Of a stretch of DNA of 64,000 nt, positions 28,398 through 37,326 are shown piece after piece (the first letter of the stretch is position 1; every line of letters begins with the position of its first letter). Location: NCBI GenBank assembly GCA_037482015.1, contig JBBFKT010000005.1, positions 62,001-126,000 of the forward strand, given 5' to 3'. A program made the translations under genes and the position numbers. The notes beneath the pieces were generated by a model. It ran no database searches, was not told where the DNA came from, and saw nothing but the letters and a program-made list of their open reading frames with translations. This DNA comes from Thermodesulforhabdaceae bacterium. GTDB lineage: Bacteria > Desulfobacterota > Syntrophobacteria > Syntrophobacterales > Thermodesulforhabdaceae.

Positions 28398-30022
28398 AGC
28401 TTCACACCCTTGATTCTTTCAACCATTCTAACAAGTGATGAAGCTTCCCGCTTTTTGCCTGCATAAATTAAAAGTCCCACGTGTAGCTTTAATATTTCTT
28501 GCTCTTCAGGAGAAATTTCCGGTTTGCTGAGAATAGATTTTACCTGGTAAAGGCTCTGTCCTATCGCTTCATCAATGTTTCCGCTTTTTATCGCCAAAAG
28601 CATTCCAAGCCTTTTGTTACTTAAGTCGTTTGGGTCATCTTTTTCGACCAATCTAAAAAACCAGGAACTTTTCTTTTGAGAAACTATGATGTCCACAAAT
28701 GGTGATAGAGTCTTCCTCCAATCCGGTCTCAATCCTAGAAGTTTCAGGAATTTGTTAATGCCTTGCACCACATGGGATGATGTATCGGATGCTTTAGATA
28801 GAATTCTCTCGAAAGATTTAAGTATATGTTCTGTAGGAAAAGTAAGCTTATGATGATCTAGGTTGGCAAGATATGCGATGGCTCCTTCAATGTCTCCCTT
28901 ATCCATAGCTATAGTTGCAAGAACTGGGAGAATTTCAGCATTTTCATCGCTAATCATAGCAATAGCTTTTTGGTGTTGACCTGTATTTGCGTAACAGCGA
29001 GCCAGTAAATTTTTTATGTCTCTGGACGGTATTGTAAGTTCCATGCTCAGACTAGATGGATCTTTGAGTGGATCTCCTGCTAAATTTTGAAAATAAAAAG
29101 CTTCTTCAAGCCATGGTATAGCTTCATCCCATTTGTGTAGAATAGTATAAGCTACTCCTTTGATGATCCTTGCGCTCCTTTGTTGGGGGATCAAAGAAAG
29201 AGAATTCTCAGCGAGTTCTATAGCTTCTTGATAGTTTCCTTTTTCTAGCAATATCCTGGATTTAAGATTCAAGATAAAGCAGTGAAGGTGCTTGTCGGTA
29301 ATGTTTTTAGACTGTTTGATAATCTGGTGAGCTTTGTCGATGACTCTTAGAGCAGTTCGATGTCTTCCTAGCTGAAATGCTGGAAGTGCAAGGTGATAGA
29401 GAAAATAGGGGTCTTTTGGGGTTTTACGGATTTGTTTTAGAGCGAGTTTGAAGTTTCTTTCAAGCTTTAGACGAAGCTTATCCTGACTAACTTCGTAGCC
29501 GAAATGATCTATGATAAAAGGAGCCTGTTTTATTATGCTTCCACGTTTTAAAAGCGATGGAAAAACACTTTCATGTATGATGCCAGAAAATTCCACATCG
29601 GGGAGCTTTTTAAATAAGCGAACTGCCCAATCGAAAGAGCCTGAAATTTTATCGTTATCTAAATGGAAGCTTCTAATCCTCACACTATAGGCATCTACAC
29701 CTTTAACTTTTATAAGTTCTCTGATGATGTTCTTTCGCCCTAAGGGGTTTAGCCTTTCGTCGGCATCTATTGTGAGAACCCAGGATCCTTTGGCTTCTCT
29801 AAGAGATACATTGCGGGCTTCGGCAAAGTCATCTCGCCATGGAAATTCAATAATTCGCACCTTTGGTCCGAAGGACGTGACTATCTCTTTGGTTTTATCT
29901 GTAGATCCTGTATCAACTACAACAATTTCATCCACTTCATGGATTAGGCTTTGGAGACAACCTTTTATGTGGGCTTCCTCGTTTTTAACAATCATACAGC
30001 ATGATATTTCCACAGCGCTCAT
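28394..30022 (-). CDS. Family 2 glycosyltransferase with TPR region (second copy)
   Basis: 542 residues, a paralogue of the 25276-26895 protein. GT-A at about 5-230 has CCMIVKNEEAHIKGCL, IVVVDTGSTDKT and TIDADERL; the rest is TPR-like (for example YQEAIELAENSLSLIP, WDEAIPWLEEA). The ATG sits in TGATG with the previous stop, implying translational coupling. The duplicated architecture suggests that two linkages or two acceptor sites are modified in the same pathway. Confidence 0.86.
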   Translation of the reverse strand: MSAVEISCCMIVKNEEAHIKGCLQSLIHEVDEIVVVDTGSTDKTKEIVTSFGPKVRIIEFPWRDDFAEARNVSLREAKGSWVLTIDADERLNPLGRKNIIRELIKVKGVDAYSVRIRSFHLDNDKISGSFDWAVRLFKKLPDVEFSGIIHESVFPSLLKRGSIIKQAPFIIDHFGYEVSQDKLRLKLERNFKLALKQIRKTPKDPYFLYHLALPAFQLGRHRTALRVIDKAHQIIKQSKNITDKHLHCFILNLKSRILLEKGNYQEAIELAENSLSLIPQQRSARIIKGVAYTILHKWDEAIPWLEEAFYFQNLAGDPLKDPSSLSMELTIPSRDIKNLLARCYANTGQHQKAIAMISDENAEILPVLATIAMDKGDIEGAIAYLANLDHHKLTFPTEHILKSFERILSKASDTSSHVVQGINKFLKLLGLRPDWRKTLSPFVDIIVSQKKSSWFFRLVEKDDPNDLSNKRLGMLLAIKSGNIDEAIGQSLYQVKSILSKPEISPEEQEILKLHVGLLIYAGKKREASSLVRMVERIKGVKL

Positions 30023-31047
30023 CAGGCGTGCTCCTTAACAATCCTAATGAGTTCAGCCATCCTGTGAAGATAGGTGTGTTCTTTTAGAGTTCTCCTATAT
30101 CCTTTGGAAGCGATTTCCAATCTCCATGCTTCGTCTTTTATTGCACTATCAACAAGATGCTTCATCTCTTCCACCGTTCTGCAAACAGCTAGCTCATCTT
30201 CAGCATATAGCTCTCCAAGAAGCGATCTTGAGTCAACAACTTGGAAGGCTCTGCATGCCGCTATTTCAAAAGTTCGGGGGTTTACAAAATCACCTTTTCC
30301 TATTTCTTGGGGGTTTGTAGAAGAGTGAAGATTCAGGTTTACGACTGAAGCATTAAAAATTTTAACATATTCTTCCACAGAAACTCTTGTCCCGTTTTTT
30401 TGTATAACTTTGATAAGGGGAGAACCGGGGGTAAGGTTCCAATCGGAGCCCCAGATCTTGAAATCTTTAAAATCTAGTCTTTCAAAAATGGTAATACGGT
30501 TTGGGTAGCCCGCTCCCACAAAAGACACGGTGGAACCATATTCACGCCTTTCGTCTTCCGATAAAAGAAGCGGGCGATGGATGGAAACGTCGGCTGCTAG
30601 TGGAAGGTAAAATGGCCGTGTGCCCAACTTTTTTAGCATGTTAATAAGCGGCTCTTTTTGGATCACAAAGAAAAAGTCGTAAAGTGAGGCTATTTTTTGC
30701 CAGTAGGCGAACCGTTCAAAGTCTTCAACAAACCAGAAGACTCTAAGTATTCCCCGCTGCTTGCATAGTCTGAGAACACTGGAAAAGATGGGTGCCTGTG
30801 CAATGCCGAACAGGATGTCAGGGTGCACGTTATCGATAGCCTCGAAAAGAGTCCTGGAAGCTGTTTCTTTAAGAAGTCTGGCTGCAGCTGAATCGCTGGT
30901 TGTTTTTATATACTGAAATAGGGAAAGTAAAGGAGAGAAATCAACCACTGTGACATCATGTCCGAGCTGTTGTAAAGCCCGGATGGCGTAACCCATAACT
31001 GGATAACTGCCGCCGTATATAGGCTTAACAGCCAGTATTTTTGCCAC
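30022..31047 (-). CDS. CgeB-family glycosyltransferase
   Basis: 341 residues of GT-B type. The N-terminal half begins ILAVKPIYGGSYPVMGYAI and contains VFWFVEDF. The C-terminal half contains the CgeB/Glyco_trans_1_2 text (VSFVGAGYPNRI, NLNLHSSTN, VNPRTFEIAACRAFQV, DELAVCRTVEEM). A GTG start follows TAGGAG. CgeB-like proteins occur in spore-coat and flagellar glycosylation clusters. It is probably a cytoplasmic transferase acting with its neighbours; the sugar is unknown. Confidence 0.83.
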   Translation of the reverse strand: MAKILAVKPIYGGSYPVMGYAIRALQQLGHDVTVVDFSPLLSLFQYIKTTSDSAAARLLKETASRTLFEAIDNVHPDILFGIAQAPIFSSVLRLCKQRGILRVFWFVEDFERFAYWQKIASLYDFFFVIQKEPLINMLKKLGTRPFYLPLAADVSIHRPLLLSEDERREYGSTVSFVGAGYPNRITIFERLDFKDFKIWGSDWNLTPGSPLIKVIQKNGTRVSVEEYVKIFNASVVNLNLHSSTNPQEIGKGDFVNPRTFEIAACRAFQVVDSRSLLGELYAEDELAVCRTVEEMKHLVDSAIKDEAWRLEIASKGYRRTLKEHTYLHRMAELIRIVKEHA

Positions 31048-31056
31048 AACTTGCTC

Positions 31057-32784
31057 CTAACTAAGATTTAGCTCATCCATAATGAAAGAAAGGCGCTTTC
31101 TCAAACTATGTTCCTTAAGGACTTTTTCGTATCCTTTTTGAGCAATTTCCTTTCTTTCATCTTCGTGTTTCAAATAATACTCACATATTGAGGGGATTTG
31201 GGAGATTTTTTTGAAGGAAATAATTTCTTCGCCTTTTCTAAAGAGTAAGTTCAACTCAGGAGAATCGTCCGCAAGAACGAAGGCTTTACAGGCAAGAATG
31301 TCAAAAATCCTGAGAGTGACAATATCTTTCTGATAAAGTCTATTTATGTCGAGGTTTATCCGGCTGGCGTTGTATATAACGGGAAGTTCGTGGAAATGCC
31401 CTGCTGGTCCAGCATAAATTATGGGCGGAGATAGTCTTTTGCGCCAGCCTTCATCACCCCAGACCTTTACGACTTTCTCTTTTGCAAGTCCGGCAAGAGT
31501 GTTCACGGCCTGGATGCGACGTTCTGATGCCGCCTTTTCGCTTAAACATGTTTCAATGTTTATTTTTCTGCCCTTTTCATCTGTAACAACCGATGAATAA
31601 TAACTCATCTGGTGGAGCATATCATGGATAAGCTTAGGCAAGACAAATGCGTCAGGATAGGCAAGTTGGGCATTTATCATGTTAAAGACAATTTCTTCGA
31701 CATTAAGTTGCGGGTTTAGTCGTCTTAACAAGGAAATAGCTTTTTCCAAAAGCCAATCTCCCTGTAACTGCATGGAATTTCCAACGAAAGAAACATCTGC
31801 TTCGTATCCTTTGTAAATGTTGAGATCTATTTTCATAGGACGGTATTTTCTGGTGTTGGCTGCAAGGGGCAAATATTTTGCGTGTCGAAATCCTGTTTTT
31901 GTGTAGTCGGTTACAAGACTTCGCTTGTAGGTATAGATGCGAACCGTGTTCCTAACGGCTTCTGAACTGATTTCATCATCGGGAAGTAATTCAATTCTCG
32001 GATCAATTTCCCATATAACTAGGGGAATGCCCAGTCTAGCGCAAATTTTTGGAAGTCCTTTTACATGATTTATCGTCATAAGGAAGTGGGGAGATAACTT
32101 TTTAATTTGCGAGGTTATTTCTGATGGAGACAATGCTTCAACATCGATGGGATAGGCATTGATTCCCATACTCAGGAATTCATCCAGGATATCTCTTGCT
32201 AACAGCCCCTTGGAATTTACAAGGCAGGTAAGAGGCCTTTGGAAACCGGCATGGTGTTTTTCCCACCAAAGACATTCTTCCTGATAGATTGTTCCAAGTA
32301 TTGGGTGAAAAATTAATCCTGGCAAATTTTCATGATCCCATGGATAGGCTGCAAGATCAGAGCCTAAAAGGAAGATAATACGGTTGGAAAAAATTTCCCT
32401 TGAATAATCTCTCATGCTGAGGGCAAGTTTGAGCAACTCCGGGTAGCGCTCATAGGCAAAAATTTTTATTTTTGAAGAAGTTTCGCTCAATATAGCATCG
32501 AGTTCAAAACCCAATCCTATGCCTAAAAGAAGAATAGAGGATCGAATGAAAGGATCATTTTTTAGCTTTTCTTTTATTTTGGGGATGGTCTGCTGGTCAT
32601 GTAACCATGGATGGTGCCATCCGATAAAACGAACATTTATTTTCCCGGAAGGATCTTTAAGAACTTCTATAGGAGCCCCACCTGCCGGCGATTCTAAACG
32701 TTTTACTAAGTCGCCGTGCCCTACAGCTGAGAGAGCATGGAGGTTTTTAACCAATATGCCAGTAGATGGAGCATCAATTAGCAT
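31057..32784 (-). CDS. Two-domain glycosyltransferase: Maf-like N-terminus and CgeB-like C-terminus
   Basis: 575 residues. The first ~200 residues carry a Rossmann-like block (SILLLGIGLGFELDAIL, FAYERYPELLKLAL) reminiscent of the N-terminal region of Maf/DUF115 flagellin nonulosonate transferases. Residues about 210-575 are CgeB-like, with DVSFVGNSMQL, RINLDINRLYQKDIVTLRIFDILAC split over the domain and a C-terminal helix. It is the first gene after flagellin 2 (60-bp gap with a hairpin). No good ribosome-binding site precedes ATG 32784, so translation may depend on the upstream flagellin or a later start. Likely the initiating or main flagellin transferase (inference). Confidence 0.78.
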   Translation of the reverse strand: MLIDAPSTGILVKNLHALSAVGHGDLVKRLESPAGGAPIEVLKDPSGKINVRFIGWHHPWLHDQQTIPKIKEKLKNDPFIRSSILLLGIGLGFELDAILSETSSKIKIFAYERYPELLKLALSMRDYSREIFSNRIIFLLGSDLAAYPWDHENLPGLIFHPILGTIYQEECLWWEKHHAGFQRPLTCLVNSKGLLARDILDEFLSMGINAYPIDVEALSPSEITSQIKKLSPHFLMTINHVKGLPKICARLGIPLVIWEIDPRIELLPDDEISSEAVRNTVRIYTYKRSLVTDYTKTGFRHAKYLPLAANTRKYRPMKIDLNIYKGYEADVSFVGNSMQLQGDWLLEKAISLLRRLNPQLNVEEIVFNMINAQLAYPDAFVLPKLIHDMLHQMSYYSSVVTDEKGRKINIETCLSEKAASERRIQAVNTLAGLAKEKVVKVWGDEGWRKRLSPPIIYAGPAGHFHELPVIYNASRINLDINRLYQKDIVTLRIFDILACKAFVLADDSPELNLLFRKGEEIISFKKISQIPSICEYYLKHEDERKEIAQKGYEKVLKEHSLRKRLSFIMDELNLS

Positions 32785-32795
32785 GCTTAAATGAT

Positions 32796-32830
32796 GGGCA
32801 GGGCAATCGGCAGGTCAATTAACCCTGCCC
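32796..32830 (-). terminator. Hairpin between flagellin 2 and the glycosyltransferase genes
   Basis: The arms GGGCAGGG and CCCTGCCC pair across a 19-nt loop that contains a competing GGCAGG/CCTGCC stem. There is no long T-run on the minus strand. It could act as a partial terminator lowering downstream glycosyltransferase expression relative to flagellin, or protect the flagellin 3' end. Confidence 0.45.
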
Positions 32831-32844
32831 GCCAAAGAGAACTT

Positions 32845-33672
32845 TTAGCCTTGCAGTAATCTAAGAACCTGCTGAGGAGCCATATTAGCCTGAGCAAGCA
32901 TTGCAATACCAGACTGCTGGAGAATCTGAAGTTTGGTGAAGTTTGTTACTTCTTCTGCCATGTCCACATCTCTTATGGTCGATTCGGATGCGGAGAAGTT
33001 TTCAATGCTTATTTCGAGATTTTCCATCGTGTATTGGAGCCTGTTCTGATTGGCTCCGATCTGGCTCATATACTGGTTGATGCTGTCAATTGCGCTGTCA
33101 ATGGCTGTCATGGCCGCTCTCGCGCTGGCGGCAGTTTCAATTGAAATGTCACCTATATCTACACCAAGAGCGTCGGCATCGGCAGTGGCTAGTTTGATAT
33201 TTAATTGAAATTCAGCATCGTTTGTCTGACCGATCTGGAAGGTAAGACCTTGCGTAGCAATGGTACCACCATTAATAAGGACAGTAGTATTATACTTGGT
33301 AGATTCAGCGATACGGGTAATTTCGGATTGAAGGTTAATAAATTCGGATGTAAGCTGTTCATTAACAGTTTGATCAGAAGCTGCCTGGGTGGCAAGTTCT
33401 TTCATTCGAACTAAGATGTCATAAATCTTGCTGTAAGCCCCATCTGCCACCTGAAGCATTGATTGGGCTTCCGCCGCGTTCTGGTGAGCTACCTTAAGTG
33501 ATGCAATGTCAGCGCGGAATCGGTTTGCCACAGCGAGTCCTGAAGCGTCATCTTTCGCTGAATTAATACGGTATCCCGAGGATAACTTCTTAAGTGACTC
33601 CGCAAACTTGCGGCTGTTAAGAGTTAAATTGCGATATACATTGATTGCAGGCACATTGGTATTGACTCTCAT
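32845..33672 (-). CDS. fliC: Flagellin (copy 2)
   Basis: About 275 residues with the same compact D0/D1-only plan as copy 1. It differs mainly at both termini and in a few residues of the middle (GTIATQGLTF, GVDIGDISIE). Start ATG 33672 follows AAGGAGATAAGCCT; an in-frame start seven codons earlier lies inside the ribosome-binding region. A consensus sigma-54 promoter is at 33746-33761. It leads the glycosylation island. Confidence 0.96.
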   Translation of the reverse strand: MRVNTNVPAINVYRNLTLNSRKFAESLKKLSSGYRINSAKDDASGLAVANRFRADIASLKVAHQNAAEAQSMLQVADGAYSKIYDILVRMKELATQAASDQTVNEQLTSEFINLQSEITRIAESTKYNTTVLINGGTIATQGLTFQIGQTNDAEFQLNIKLATADADALGVDIGDISIETAASARAAMTAIDSAIDSINQYMSQIGANQNRLQYTMENLEISIENFSASESTIRDVDMAEEVTNFTKLQILQQSGIAMLAQANMAPQQVLRLLQG

Positions 33673-33745
33673 AGGCTTATCTCCTTCAAACAAATGTGAA
33701 TTTGCCGTCCTTGGCTAAACACTATTAAGTTCGCATTTATGATTT

Positions 33746-33761
33746 AGCAATAAAAGTGCCA
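33746..33761 (-). promoter_or_regulatory. Sigma-54 (RpoN) promoter for flagellin 2
   Basis: On the minus strand: TGGCAC-TTTTA-TTGCT, a full -24/-12 match with correct spacing, 74 bp before the flagellin ATG. Transcription could read through the weak hairpin into the glycosyltransferase genes. Confidence 0.9.
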
Positions 33762-33870
33762 TTTTGATAAAAACTGGCTAGTTATTTCCATCTTTCAGAC
33801 ATTACTTTAATCTTGGACGAAAACTTTCTTCAGTGTATTTTAAAGAAGTCTTTCTGCCGGGAGAATAACT

Positions 33871-34482
33871 ATGATTGGACGCAATCCTTCGACATTCATC
33901 GCTAATCTTGTGATAATTGCTTTGATAATTAGCGGATGTGCTACTTTGGGCTTTCGGACTCTTTCGCTTACTTCGCCTAGAGTATTAGTGTCTCTTGATG
34001 AATCAATAAACGTTAATGCGTCAGTTATTTGTGCAATTCCTTTTTCATCTCAAGAAAATATTCCTTCACAATGGCTACTTAAAATTGGAGAAAACTATGC
34101 TAGAAGTCTCCAAGCCAGAAATATTGGCGCTATGGTTAGGTTTTTTGACAGTTATCGAAATTTTCTCGTACACCGTAGGGAATGTCATCTTCTTCTTGAA
34201 GGCTCGGTTGAACGTATGGTAGCCACAGGGGGTGGACAACCACAAGAACTTGCTGTTCTGGTGCAGATCAGGGATGTAGCCACTGAACGTGTTGTTTTTT
34301 CCGTCCAGCAGGAAGGAATTTCCTACCCGGGCAGGGATACAGATTTGTATTGGTCCACAAAGTTAGGGGAAGCCAGTTTCCCCATACGGACAATTATCAG
34401 AGCTATGAGTGATCAATTTGGAATTTTTTTACAGGAAGAAGTGGTTAAAAATTTAAGAAAGTCTTCCAAAATCCGAATTTAA
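33871..34482 (+). CDS. Putative outer-membrane lipoprotein
   Basis: 203 residues with a lipoprotein signal: a hydrophobic core, then the lipobox LIISGCATL, with the acylated Cys at about residue 23. The mature part is a mixed alpha/beta domain of about 170 residues with the text LLLEGSVERMVATGGG and VLVQIRDVATERVVFS. This loosely recalls FlgO/CsgG-like lipoproteins that form strand-rich domains on the periplasmic face; I cannot confirm that. The ATG follows GGGAGAATAACT. It is divergent from flagellin 2 and upstream of flaG, so a flagellum-associated role is plausible. Confidence 0.72.
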   Translation: MIGRNPSTFIANLVIIALIISGCATLGFRTLSLTSPRVLVSLDESINVNASVICAIPFSSQENIPSQWLLKIGENYARSLQARNIGAMVRFFDSYRNFLVHRRECHLLLEGSVERMVATGGGQPQELAVLVQIRDVATERVVFSVQQEGISYPGRDTDLYWSTKLGEASFPIRTIIRAMSDQFGIFLQEEVVKNLRKSSKIRI

Positions 34483-34527
34483 TAATGAAGCTTGTTATCT
34501 TGGCATACAATTAAAGAGGAGTAAGCC

Positions 34528-34923
34528 ATGGAAGTAAAAGTTCCTGAAATACAACCAGTTACGCTTGAACAATGGATTAGGCCGACTGGGGAATTGAAAA
34601 AGGAAGAACTTGTAAAGCCTGTGGAAGCATCTGAGGGACAGACAACCCAGGATGTTAGAACTTCTAAAGCAGGTGTTCAAACTAAACTCCTTAAAACGAG
34701 CATTGAAGAAACCAAAAAGCTTGCTGAAGAGATACAGAAGTATCTTTCAGAAATGAACGTCAGTCTCTCCTTCGATGTGGACGATAAAACACACGACATT
34801 GTGGTGAAGGTTATAAACCGTGAAACTGGTAAACTAGTTCGGCAGATTCCGCCGGAGGAACTTCTCAAATTGCGTCAAAAACTTGAAGAATTAGTGGGGG
34901 TGTTATTGAATAAAAAGGTCTAG
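34528..34923 (+). CDS. flaG: FlaG family protein
   Basis: 131 residues. The disordered N-terminal half is followed by the FlaG domain at about 65-131 (LSFDVDDKTHDIVVKVINRETGKLVRQIPPEELL). FlaG proteins influence filament length in polar flagellates. The ATG follows AAAGAGGAGTAAGCC. It lies 45 bp after the lipoprotein gene and is probably co-transcribed. Confidence 0.92.
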   Translation: MEVKVPEIQPVTLEQWIRPTGELKKEELVKPVEASEGQTTQDVRTSKAGVQTKLLKTSIEETKKLAEEIQKYLSEMNVSLSFDVDDKTHDIVVKVINRETGKLVRQIPPEELLKLRQKLEELVGVLLNKKV

Positions 34924-35215
34924 CTGGTTTTGTTCAAGCTAAAGACCTTATTAAATTAATATGGTTTTGAAATTTTGCCTTTGATCGCAAAGTTTAGTTG
35001 GATAGATACTATATTGTCTTTTTATTGCACCCTTCCATTTATCTACTTTTTTCTAAACAATACAGGCCTATTTAATAAATACTGCTTTGTGAATAATGCT
35101 GGCGAACCAACTTCCATTGATGGGCCGATTTTTATCTACTGTCCAAAAGGTTTACATATTGGCACACTCAAGTTATAAAGGTTATGACGAAAACTGGCTT
35201 GGTGAGGTCTTTGAT

Positions 35216-36763
35216 ATGAAGATAATTATCGTAGAAGATGATCTGGTTCTTGGTGGATTGTTAAAGGGTTATCTTTCTCAGATCGGGGGATACGAAGTCC
35301 ATCATGTGGAAAAAGGAAAGGCAGCTTTGAAATCTCTAGAAACATACCGGTATGATTGCGCCTTTGTAGATCTTCAGCTTCCCGATATGACAGGAATCGC
35401 TGTGCTGGAAGCAATTAAGTCAAAAGACCCGACAGTGTCTGTAATAATGATGAGCGGTCGAGTTTCGATGGATGCTTCTATTGAAGCCATGAGATTAGGT
35501 GCTTCCGATTTTCTTGCCAAACCTTTTACTTTTCAGCAACTTGCCTTTAGTCTTGAGAGAGCTTTTAGAGAGCGTCAGATCCTCCTGGATAATATTTCCC
35601 TTATGTTGGAGATTGAGGCAAAAAAGGAACTTGAAAGGCTGAATAAAGAGTTAGAGCAAAACCTGGCTCTTCAAAAACTGTTGTTTGATATATCACGAGA
35701 ATTTGATGATGTCAGGTCCAGTGAAGAACTTTACCAGTTGCTTGTTAGGTGGGCTTTGAATCTAACTAATGCTAAGGAAGTGGGTTTCTTTGTTATTCTT
35801 CCTTCTAATGACGCCTTGTTCTTGCTTGCAAGAGAAGTAGCCCCAGGAGGGAAGGAATTGTTTCCTAAAGTCATAAATCTGTTTCATGAAACTCACATCA
35901 TAATAGTGCCGGATAATTCCTCGCCTTTAAGTAGTATATCTTCACACTTACACCCCAAATTGGATCTAATCCTTGGTGCTGTAGCTAATAGTTTGAATGT
36001 TTCTTCTGACGAGATATCTTTGTGGCCTGTAGTAGTTAGAACGGAAGTTTTTGGTTTTGTCATTGCGTATGATCTTGAATATAAAAGCAGAATCTGGGTT
36101 GATGAGAATCAGAAGCATGTCTTTGAATTTCTTCTAAAAAAGGCATCTCTTGTGATTGAAAACCTTGCGTTATATGAAAGTCTTATGGCCAACTTTTACA
36201 GCATATTACGAACTTTAGTAAACGCCTTAGAAGCAAAGGATATCTACACAGGAAAACATTCGGAGCGTGTAACGAAAGTAGCGGCCATCATTGCAAAAAG
36301 TATGGGTCGTTCTCTGGAAGAAATGGAAGCTATTAACACGGTAGGTTACCTCCATGATATTGGTAAAATAGGAATCCCCGACCACGTGCTTAACAAGCCA
36401 GGAAGATTGAATAACGAAGAATTTGAACTTATTAAACGCCATCCTGTAATTGGCGAAAGCATCGTTGGCGAACTGGGACTTAGTGATATCGAAAGATCGA
36501 TTATTCGTAATCATCATGAAAGATGGGATGGAAAAGGATATCCCGATAAGATAGGCGGCAATGATATTCCTTTGATAACCCGTGTTATCACTGTTGCCGA
36601 TGCTTACGATGCTATGGCTACTAACAGACCATACAGAAAGGCGCTTAGTAAAGACGCTGTATGGAATGAATTTGCCAAGTATAAGGGGTCTCAGTTTGAT
36701 CCGCAGGTAATTGATGCGCTTTTTGATGTTTTTGATGAAGTGCATCACGAGGTTCAAGAATGA
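35216..36763 (+). CDS. Response regulator with HD-GYP cyclic-di-GMP phosphodiesterase domain
   Basis: 515 residues. The REC domain spans 1-120 (acid pocket EDD at 7-9, phospho-acceptor Asp52, Lys in LAKPF). A helix (about 125-150) leads to a GAF-like region (about 160-330). The HD-GYP domain (about 335-515) has YLHDIGKIGIPD near residue 378 and HHERWDGKGYP near 435, i.e. the full metal set plus GYP, so it should hydrolyse cyclic di-GMP. The ATG at 35216 has GGTGAGG upstream; earlier in-frame starts would add a non-conserved leader. The stop overlaps the PilZ gene by 4 nt. It is probably phosphorylated by the kinase two genes downstream. Confidence 0.93.
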   Translation: MKIIIVEDDLVLGGLLKGYLSQIGGYEVHHVEKGKAALKSLETYRYDCAFVDLQLPDMTGIAVLEAIKSKDPTVSVIMMSGRVSMDASIEAMRLGASDFLAKPFTFQQLAFSLERAFRERQILLDNISLMLEIEAKKELERLNKELEQNLALQKLLFDISREFDDVRSSEELYQLLVRWALNLTNAKEVGFFVILPSNDALFLLAREVAPGGKELFPKVINLFHETHIIIVPDNSSPLSSISSHLHPKLDLILGAVANSLNVSSDEISLWPVVVRTEVFGFVIAYDLEYKSRIWVDENQKHVFEFLLKKASLVIENLALYESLMANFYSILRTLVNALEAKDIYTGKHSERVTKVAAIIAKSMGRSLEEMEAINTVGYLHDIGKIGIPDHVLNKPGRLNNEEFELIKRHPVIGESIVGELGLSDIERSIIRNHHERWDGKGYPDKIGGNDIPLITRVITVADAYDAMATNRPYRKALSKDAVWNEFAKYKGSQFDPQVIDALFDVFDEVHHEVQE

Positions 36764-37326
36764 AGACCTCAGATGAAAAGAGATCTTATCTACGAATGCC
36801 TATTCCTGGTCTGAAAGTTAAATACAATATTGTTGGAACAGAAGGGATTCTCATTCCACGACTTCCTCGCCCTAGAGACGCTTACACAATGCTACCTGAG
36901 AACATTGAGAATATTGAACCAATTTTCCAGCTCATGTTTGAACGCCTTGAGCGGATTGAGATGAAGTTAGATTACCTGTTGAGGATGATGAGTCGAGGGG
37001 GCCAAGAAAAGATCTTCAAATACGACAGTGCAGTTATTGATATTAGTGGAGGAGGTCTTTCTTTTACTCACTGTCAAGGTTTATCAGTTGGTGATGTGCT
37101 GGAACTCTGCATTTATTCAACCGCTGGGGAAATTACACCAATTTTCGCTGTAGGAAAAGTTTGCCGAGTTGAGTATAAAGATGATGGAAAATATTGCCTT
37201 GTAGGGGTAGAGTTTTCCGATATTTACGAAGAAGACAGGCAGCTTATCATCAGGATGATTTTTGACACCGAAAGAAAAAGTAGGCGTCGTGTGAATACCG
37301 ATGAAAGCAGTAGCAGAAATCCATGA
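36760..37326 (+). CDS. PilZ domain protein
   Basis: 188 residues. It contains the two-part PilZ ligand signature: RxxxR at Arg8/Arg12 (RSYLR) and the D-x-S-x-x-G loop DISGGGLSF near residue 94, both needed for cyclic-di-GMP binding. A helical insert (about 50-80, FERLERIEMKLDYLLRMM) lies between them, which places the RxxxR unusually far from the barrel. It overlaps both neighbours, so it is translationally coupled with an HD-GYP phosphodiesterase and a kinase. Likely a cyclic-di-GMP receptor for motility. Confidence 0.85.
   Translation: MKTSDEKRSYLRMPIPGLKVKYNIVGTEGILIPRLPRPRDAYTMLPENIENIEPIFQLMFERLERIEMKLDYLLRMMSRGGQEKIFKYDSAVIDISGGGLSFTHCQGLSVGDVLELCIYSTAGEITPIFAVGKVCRVEYKDDGKYCLVGVEFSDIYEEDRQLIIRMIFDTERKSRRRVNTDESSSRNP

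Noticed and set aside
34498-34515. TTGGCATACAATTAAAG upstream of flaG as a sigma-54 promoter
   Set aside because: The -12 GC dinucleotide is missing.
36227-36757. A 176-codon frame antisense to the HD-GYP domain
   Set aside because: Antisense shadow of a strongly conserved coding region.
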